Part shown: positions 5,260-8,815 of the stretch, piece after piece
Layout of the letters: the number at the start of each line of letters is the position of its first letter
Numbering within the stretch: the stretch's first letter is position 1
Assembly: GCA_040902425.1 (NCBI GenBank)
Contig: JBBDXI010000006.1
Location: forward strand, 1 to 8,815
Origin: JBBDXI01 sp040902425
GTDB lineage: Bacteria > Planctomycetota > Phycisphaerae > Phycisphaerales > UBA1924
DNA: 8,815 nucleotides
Direction: 5' to 3'
Notes under the pieces: generated by a model
Told to the model about the DNA's origin: nothing
Seen by the model: only the letters and a program-made list of their open reading frames with translations
The model's database searches: none
Made by a program: the position numbers and the translations under genes

Positions 5260-6927
5260 CTCGAAGTACGCCTCCGCCTCCGCCGGCATCGCCGCGACAT
5301 CGACGGCGCCCTCCTCGCGGGCCGCCTCGACCGCCTCCCGCTCGATCTCGCGGGTCTCGTCGCGCGAGAGCTCCTCGGAGGTCTCCCACGTCTTGCCCGG
5401 TTTGCGCCCGCGGACCATCAGCCGGATCGGCACCTCCCCGAAGGGCAGCGCCTCGCGGAAGCGGTTGATCAGGAACCGCTGGTAGTTCGCCGTGAACAGC
5501 ACCGGCCGGTTCACCACCATCACGATCGTCGGCGGCGCCACGGCCACCTGCGCCACGTAGTAGCACTTGGCCAGCGTCCCCAGCTTGCTCGGCGGGTTGC
5601 TCCGCTCCAGGATCCCCTTGATCAGCCGGTTCAGCTTCCCCGTGCCGACGCGCTGCTCCGCCTGGTCCTTCAGCTCGAACGCGAGCCGCACCGTCTCCTT
5701 CAGGTTCAGCCGCGACTCCGCCGAGACGAACGCGATCGGCGCGAAGTCCAGCCCCTTGAGCTCCTTGCGGATGTACTCCTCGTACCGCGCCGTGGTCACC
5801 GGGCGCCCCCGGTGGTCGGAGCCGACGGCGGCGAGGTCCCATTTGTTCACCGCGATCACCACGGGCTTGAAGGCCTTCTGCGCCACCATCGCCAGCTGCT
5901 CATCCACCTGCGAGAGCGGCTCGGTCGCGTCGACGAGCACCAGGACCACATCCGCCCGGTCCACCGCCCGCTTGGCGCGGTCGAAGGCGAACCATTCGAT
6001 CCGGCTGGCGAAGCTCTTCCTCCGCCGCAGCCCCGCCGTGTCGATCGCCAGGAAGCTCTTCCCGTCCATCTCGAACCGCACATCCACCGCGTCCCGCGTC
6101 GTCCCCGCGATCTCCGAGACGATCACGCGCTTCTCGCCCGCCAGCGCGTTCACCAGCGAGCTCTTCCCCGCGTTGCGCTTCCCGATGATCGCCAGCATCA
6201 GGTCCACCGGGGCCCGGGGCGCGGGCGCCGCGCCCGCGTCTTCCCCCCGTGGGGCAGGCGTCCCGCCTGCCTCTCCCGGCAGCAACTCGTACAGCTCATC
6301 CAGGAAATCCCGCCGGAAGTAGTTGCTCTTCGCCGAGACCAGCAGCGGCTCCCCGAACCCCAGCCCCGCCAGCTCGTGCGCGTGCGCCTCCCACTTGGGC
6401 CCGTCCACCTTCGTCGCCACCACCCGCACCGCCGGCATCTTCCGTGCCACCGACCTGCCCGGCTTTGGGGCAGAGTCAGTGCTCTTCCCCGCCTTTGCTG
6501 CTTTGCTGCGTTGCTGCTTTGCCGCTTTGGCTTCCCCCGGAAGCCTCCCCTCCCGCAGCCACCGCGCGATCTCCTCATCCTGCGGCGTCACCCCCGCCTG
6601 CGCATCCACCGCGAACAGGATCAGGTCCGCCTCCCGGATGGCCGCCGCAATTTGCGCCTCGATCTCCGGCCTCAGCGTCCCCAGGTCCTCCCCGATCTCG
6701 TCGTACCGCTGCCCCTCCGCCGTGTAGACACCATACCCACCCGTGTCGATCACCTCGACCGCCCGCGCCGGCCGCTGGTCGGGCGATTTGACCTCCACCA
6801 CCGCCCCCACCCGGTCCCGCGTCGTCCCCGGCGTCGAATCGACGATGGAAACCTTCGCGCCGGCCATCATGTTCAAGAGGGAGCTCTTCCCCACGTTCGG
6901 TCGGCCCACGATGGCGATCCGCGGCAT
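5251..6927 (-). CDS. der: Ribosome-assembly GTPase Der (EngA) with two insertions
   Basis: This is the double-GTPase Der, needed for maturation of the 50S ribosomal subunit. G domain 1 shows GRPNVGKSS (8-16), STPGTTRD (31-38), DTGG (61-64), TKVD (172-175, where NKxD is usual) and SAKS. G domain 2 shows GKRNAGKSS (249-257), DTAGLRRR, NKWD (361-364) and SAES, followed by a KH-like C-terminal domain and an acidic tail. At 558 residues it is longer than the E. coli protein (490). Part of the excess is an Ala/Lys/Gln-rich insertion (about 128-162) before TKVD, coded by an 8-bp tandem repeat; another part is an inter-domain linker (about 216-240) containing the CAGGCG mini-palindrome. The start is ATG 6927 (MPRIAIVGRPN), with 6933 (MPMPRIA) possible; neither has a clear ribosome-binding site. 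The open frame extends to 7038 only through repeat sequence. Confidence 0.95.
   Translation of the reverse strand: MPRIAIVGRPNVGKSSLLNMMAGAKVSIVDSTPGTTRDRVGAVVEVKSPDQRPARAVEVIDTGGYGVYTAEGQRYDEIGEDLGTLRPEIEAQIAAAIREADLILFAVDAQAGVTPQDEEIARWLREGRLPGEAKAAKQQRSKAAKAGKSTDSAPKPGRSVARKMPAVRVVATKVDGPKWEAHAHELAGLGFGEPLLVSAKSNYFRRDFLDELYELLPGEAGGTPAPRGEDAGAAPAPRAPVDLMLAIIGKRNAGKSSLVNALAGEKRVIVSEIAGTTRDAVDVRFEMDGKSFLAIDTAGLRRRKSFASRIEWFAFDRAKRAVDRADVVLVLVDATEPLSQVDEQLAMVAQKAFKPVVIAVNKWDLAAVGSDHRGRPVTTARYEEYIRKELKGLDFAPIAFVSAESRLNLKETVRLAFELKDQAEQRVGTGKLNRLIKGILERSNPPSKLGTLAKCYYVAQVAVAPPTIVMVVNRPVLFTANYQRFLINRFREALPFGEVPIRLMVRGRKPGKTWETSEELSRDETREIEREAVEAAREEGAVDVAAMPAEAEAYFEEE
6253..6271. repeat. Interspersed mini-palindrome, copy 2, inside der
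   Basis: GGCAGGCG-TCC-CGCCTGCC is a perfect 8-bp inverted repeat sharing the 15-base core CAGGCGTCCCGCCTG with copy 1 at 4633-4651. It is read in frame as part of the linker (EAGGTPAP) between the two GTPase domains of Der. Confidence 0.8.
6494..6533. repeat. TTTGCTGC tandem repeat inside der
   Basis: Four 8-base units (TTTGCTGC, TTTGCTGC, GTTGCTGC, TTTGCCGC) and a decayed fifth (TTTGGCTT) lie in tandem. On the coding strand they give the AKAAKQQRSKAAK segment in G domain 1 of Der. The unit length is not a multiple of three, so gain or loss of a single unit would shift the frame. Confidence 0.8.
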
Positions 6928-6942
6928 CGGCATGCACGAAGC

Positions 6943-7075
6943 GTACGCAGAGGGCGCAGAGATCACGCGGAGAACGCAGAGAGGAATGAGTGCGGCCGAG
7001 TCACAGGCGCACCGGCGAAGCAGGCCGCGTTCTCTCATCTGCGCTCTCCGCGTGATCTCCGCGACCTCTGCGTAC
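6943..7075. repeat. 38-bp near-perfect inverted repeat of CGCRGAG units between der and the esterase gene
   Basis: The left arm (6943-6980) and the reverse complement of the right arm (7038-7075) agree at 35 of 38 positions, with a 57-base loop. Each arm is itself four CGCRGAG-like heptamers at spacings of 9, 11 and 9 bases. The element fills almost all of the 175 bp between the divergent genes: the left arm begins 9 bases from the MPMP start of der, and the right arm ends 27 bases before the esterase ATG. I see no open reading frame, tRNA or clear promoter here. Similar CGCAGAG repeats are, from memory, common in planctomycete-type genomes. Confidence 0.85.
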
Positions 7076-7093
7076 TCTTGATTTCAAGCCCAC

Positions 7094-7097
7094 GGAG
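7094..7097 (+). promoter_or_regulatory. Shine-Dalgarno of the esterase-family gene
   Basis: GGAG lies 5 bases before the ATG at 7103 and supports that start. Confidence 0.55.
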
Positions 7098-7102
7098 TCC
7101 AC

Positions 7103-8473
7103 ATGCTCACCCTCCTTCTTGTCGCCTCCGTCCTCGCCCAGCCCCCCGGGCCCCCCGCGCAGCCGCCCGCGGCCGACCCGCCGCCGCTCGCCTCCGACGA
7201 CACCGCCTGGCTCGCCGCCAACGCCGTCCGCATCCGCTCCATCGACCCCCGCGAGCGCGACTTCGCCGACCTCCGGCCCCTGAAGACGTTCATCGGCGAG
7301 GCCCGCATCGTCCAGCTCGGCGAGCAGTCCCACGGCGACGGCGCCTGCTTCCTCGCCAAGTGCCGCCTCGTCGAGTTCCTCCACCAAGAGATGGGCTTCG
7401 ACGTCCTCGTCTGGGAGTCCGGCCTCTTCGACTGCCGCCTCGCCGACAAGGGCCTGCGAGACCCCGCCATCCCCATCGACGACGCCTGGCGCAACGGCAT
7501 CTTCGGGATCTGGTGCCTGTCGGCGCAGGTGCAGCCGGTCCTCCAATACATCCGCGCGGCCGCGGCCACCGAGCGCCCGCTCGAAGTCGCCGGCTACGAC
7601 TGCCAGTTCAGCAGCGGCAAGGTCGAGCGCTGGGTCGATGCGATGGCGAAGCACATGGCCCCCCTCGGCGAGAGCCACCCCTCCGCCAGGGTCCTCGAGG
7701 CCCTCCGGCGCGACGCCCAGCGCCTGCAGGACGACAAGGCGCCCATCGAGACACTCAGGGGCCTGAAGCAGGGCCTGGAGAACCTCGCCGGCCTCGCCGA
7801 CGGCTCCCGCGCGAAGCTGATCGAATCCCACGGCGAGCCCGAGGCCATCTTCATGCGCCGCACCATCGACGACGCCCGGACCACGCTCGCCATGACTCTC
7901 GCCACCGCCACGCACAAGGGCGGCGCCTACGCCGGCGGCCACCTCAACGCCCGCGACCAGCGCATGGGCGAGAACCTGATCTGGCTCGCGAACGAGCGGT
8001 ACAAGGGCCGCAAGCTCATCGTCTGGGCCGCGACGATGCACGAGGTCCACGACGTCCAGGCCATCCGCCCGCAGCAGAACCCGGATATGTACAAGAACGC
8101 CGTCACCGCCGGCACGGTGGCAAAGAAGGCCCTGGGCGACGCGATGTACACCATCGCCTTCGACGCCCACGAGGGCGAGGCCGCGACCGCCTTCCGCCCC
8201 CAGGCCTTCCCCATCGAGCCCAGTCCGACTGAGAGCCTCGGCGACCACCTCTCGAAGCTCGGCCACCCCTTCCTCTACGTGGACCTGAAGACCGCCCCCG
8301 CGTGGCACTGGCTCCGCGCCGAGTTCGTGATGCGCCCGCTGGGCTACATGCCGATGAACGCGGTGTGGTCGCGCCAGGTGGACGGGGTGTTCTTCACCCA
8401 CACCATGTTCCGCAGCACCCGCCAGGGCCTGGCGCCGGAGAAGGCGGTGCTGACGGTTCCCGACACACGGTGA
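7103..8473 (+). CDS. Erythromycin-esterase-family protein, probably exported
   Basis: The 456-residue protein has the motifs of the erythromycin esterase family (Ere/EreB-like hydrolases). GEQSHG at 73-78 gives E74 and H77, matching the GEATHG catalytic motif. WESG gives E105. NARDQRMGENLIW lies at 282-294. AATMHEVH gives H313 and H316, matching the HNxH pair. All the expected active-site Glu/His positions are therefore present. Residues 1-12 (MLTLLLVASVLA) are hydrophobic and followed by a Pro/Ala-rich stretch to about 30, which reads as a short signal peptide with an AxA-like site, though it lacks a basic n-region. True Ere enzymes open the macrolactone of erythromycin, but most genome-encoded family members have unknown substrates, so macrolide resistance should not be assumed. 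GGAG precedes the ATG. The next small gene starts 15 bp after the stop and is probably co-transcribed. Confidence 0.85.
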   Translation: MLTLLLVASVLAQPPGPPAQPPAADPPPLASDDTAWLAANAVRIRSIDPRERDFADLRPLKTFIGEARIVQLGEQSHGDGACFLAKCRLVEFLHQEMGFDVLVWESGLFDCRLADKGLRDPAIPIDDAWRNGIFGIWCLSAQVQPVLQYIRAAAATERPLEVAGYDCQFSSGKVERWVDAMAKHMAPLGESHPSARVLEALRRDAQRLQDDKAPIETLRGLKQGLENLAGLADGSRAKLIESHGEPEAIFMRRTIDDARTTLAMTLATATHKGGAYAGGHLNARDQRMGENLIWLANERYKGRKLIVWAATMHEVHDVQAIRPQQNPDMYKNAVTAGTVAKKALGDAMYTIAFDAHEGEAATAFRPQAFPIEPSPTESLGDHLSKLGHPFLYVDLKTAPAWHWLRAEFVMRPLGYMPMNAVWSRQVDGVFFTHTMFRSTRQGLAPEKAVLTVPDTR

Positions 8474-8478
8474 TCGCT

Positions 8479-8483
8479 GGAGG
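8479..8483 (+). promoter_or_regulatory. Shine-Dalgarno of the small recombinase-like gene
   Basis: GGAGG lies 5 bases before the ATG at 8489. This strong site indicates that the reading frame is, or recently was, translated. Confidence 0.65.
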
Positions 8484-8488
8484 CGCCC

Positions 8489-8680
8489 ATGAGCACGATA
8501 CGGATCGGAAGTCACGCGCTCGAACAGGTCGACGTCGCCATCGAGAAGTACCGCGAAGTGCTCGCCGAACTTCAAGAAGCAGGAACATGGAAGAGAACAC
8601 TCGAAAGACGTACCTGCTCCATGCGGAGAACTTCGTTCGCTGGCTCCGTGGGGAGTGGGAACCCGGCCGCCGGAATATGA
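8489..8680 (+). CDS. Small protein like a lone recombinase core-binding domain, apparently frameshifted
   Basis: As it stands the frame codes for 63 residues. The first 32 (ending AIEKYREVLAELQEAG) look like the first helix of the SAM-like core-binding domain of tyrosine recombinases. After G32 the frame becomes unlike a protein of that kind, while the next frame continues with MEENTRKTYLLHAENFVRWL, the expected second half. One added base near 8584-8585 (AA to AAA) would join them into about 66 residues. No catalytic recombinase domain follows. Codons such as ATA, AGT, CAA, GCA and GGA differ from the C-ending codons of neighbouring genes, suggesting transfer. A strong Shine-Dalgarno and the 15-bp gap from the esterase gene suggest shared transcription. 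Alternatives are a sequencing error, a decaying gene, or a true -1 frameshift site. Confidence 0.5.
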   Translation: MSTIRIGSHALEQVDVAIEKYREVLAELQEAGTWKRTLERRTCSMRRTSFAGSVGSGNPAAGI

Positions 8681-8688
8681 CCAGGTAG
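8584..8688 (+). pseudogene. Out-of-frame C-terminal half of the recombinase-like small protein
   Basis: This frame reads N-MEENTRKTYLLHAENF, then VRWLRGEWEPGRRNMTR and a TAG at 8686-8688. The TRKTYLLHAENFVRWL segment matches the helix of phage-integrase N-terminal domains (TxxTYxxHxxxFxRWL). It is in the -1 frame relative to the ATG at 8489 and has no Shine-Dalgarno sequence before its own ATG at 8587. Confidence 0.5.
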
Positions 8689-8815
8689 AGCGCGGCACGC
8701 GCGGTGTGCGCAGGGACACTTCCCGTCGCCCTTGCCCGTCGCCCCCTTCTTCGCCCGGAGGGCGCACGCACGTTGCCAGGGGCGCAGCACGTCGCGAAGC
8801 GACGACCCCGCCCCC
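8689..8815. other. Non-coding right edge with a short hairpin
   Basis: I see no supportable gene here. CGTCGC-GAA-GCGACG (8790-8804) is a perfect 6-bp stem with a three-base loop, followed by a C-rich run rather than T-run, so it is not a typical intrinsic terminator. It could end the esterase transcript or belong to another small interspersed repeat. Confidence 0.4.

Noticed and set aside
6928..7038. N-terminal extension of Der to an ATG at 7038
   Set aside because: The added residues are coded by the inverted repeat, and Der proteins normally begin a few residues before GRPNVGKS.
6943..7075. CRISPR array or IS element at the CGCRGAG repeats
   Set aside because: Heptamer spacing is too short and irregular for CRISPR repeats and spacers, and no transposase or target duplication is visible.
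5812..8232. An 806-codon open frame on the plus strand across der and the esterase gene
   Set aside because: It is extremely rich in Arg, Pro and His, lies opposite der and then out of frame with the esterase gene, and has no domain or ribosome-binding site.
7103..8688. A defence system formed by the esterase-family gene and the recombinase-like small gene
   Set aside because: There is no nuclease, helicase, ATPase, toxin or repeat array, the small gene appears broken, and the esterase family has no known defence role.
7001..8767. A 588-codon open frame on the minus strand opposite the esterase gene
   Set aside because: It is antisense to a gene with clear family motifs, has a Val/Gly/Ala-rich composition without recognisable domains, and reads through the inverted repeat. 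Few stop codons arise in such GC-rich DNA.
8572..8790. A 72-codon minus-strand frame at the right edge
   Set aside because: It is antisense to the small recombinase-like gene, with no ribosome-binding site or recognisable motif.
1..8815. tRNA, rRNA or other structured RNA genes
   Set aside because: Reading both strands I found no TTCRANYC-like T-arm within a cloverleaf, and no rRNA-like or riboswitch-like conserved segment.

Overview
The window is very GC-rich, with C strongly preferred at third codon positions. Its gene content and interspersed repeats suggest a planctomycete-like bacterium, possibly Phycisphaerae. That placement rests on a CAGGCG-TCC-CGCCTG mini-palindrome, CGCRGAG-type repeats and a YkgJ-type cysteine protein; there is no rRNA or other phylogenetic marker here to prove it.

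Layout, left to right. (1) 1-1818, + strand: the 3' part of a large gene with two family-2 glycosyltransferase (GT2) modules. Its start lies outside the window. (2) 1818-2564, +: an unrecognised six-helix membrane protein whose ATG overlaps the previous stop (TGATG). (3) 2554-4496, - strand: three genes read leftward, a VOC/glyoxalase-fold protein (4110-4496), an AsmA-like membrane-anchored protein (3098-4030) and a YkgJ-type cysteine-cluster protein (2554-3075). The last overlaps the end of gene 2 by 11 bp, tail to tail. (4) 4497-4673: an AT-rich island with overlapping, face-to-face promoters and a central TATAG-TTG-CTATA palindrome, between the VOC gene and (5) 4674-5222, +: an HxlR-type regulator that is an internal tandem duplication of the winged-helix domain. 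(6) 5251-6927, -: the essential ribosome-assembly GTPase Der, enlarged by two in-frame low-complexity or repeat-derived insertions. (7) 6943-7075: a 38-bp near-perfect inverted repeat filling the space between der and (8) 7103-8473, +: an exported erythromycin-esterase-family protein. (9) 8489-8688: a small gene that looks like a lone core-binding (SAM-like) domain of a tyrosine recombinase, apparently broken by a one-base frameshift. The last 127 bases hold a short hairpin and no gene I can support.

How the parts work together. The clearest unit is the divergent VOC/HxlR pair. One regulator, probably acting at the shared palindrome, could control both itself and the VOC gene, as CatR does for catDE in Bacillus subtilis. 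The three minus-strand genes could be one transcript, but they share no obvious pathway. The GT2 protein suggests that a surface-polysaccharide locus continues to the left. I see no defence system, CRISPR array, prophage or complete mobile element. The most unusual content is the interspersed repeats, two of which have become coding sequence inside der, and the single-chain HxlR duplication. No stretch over 300 bases lacks a gene; the two longest gaps (4497-4673 and 6928-7102) are described as features.
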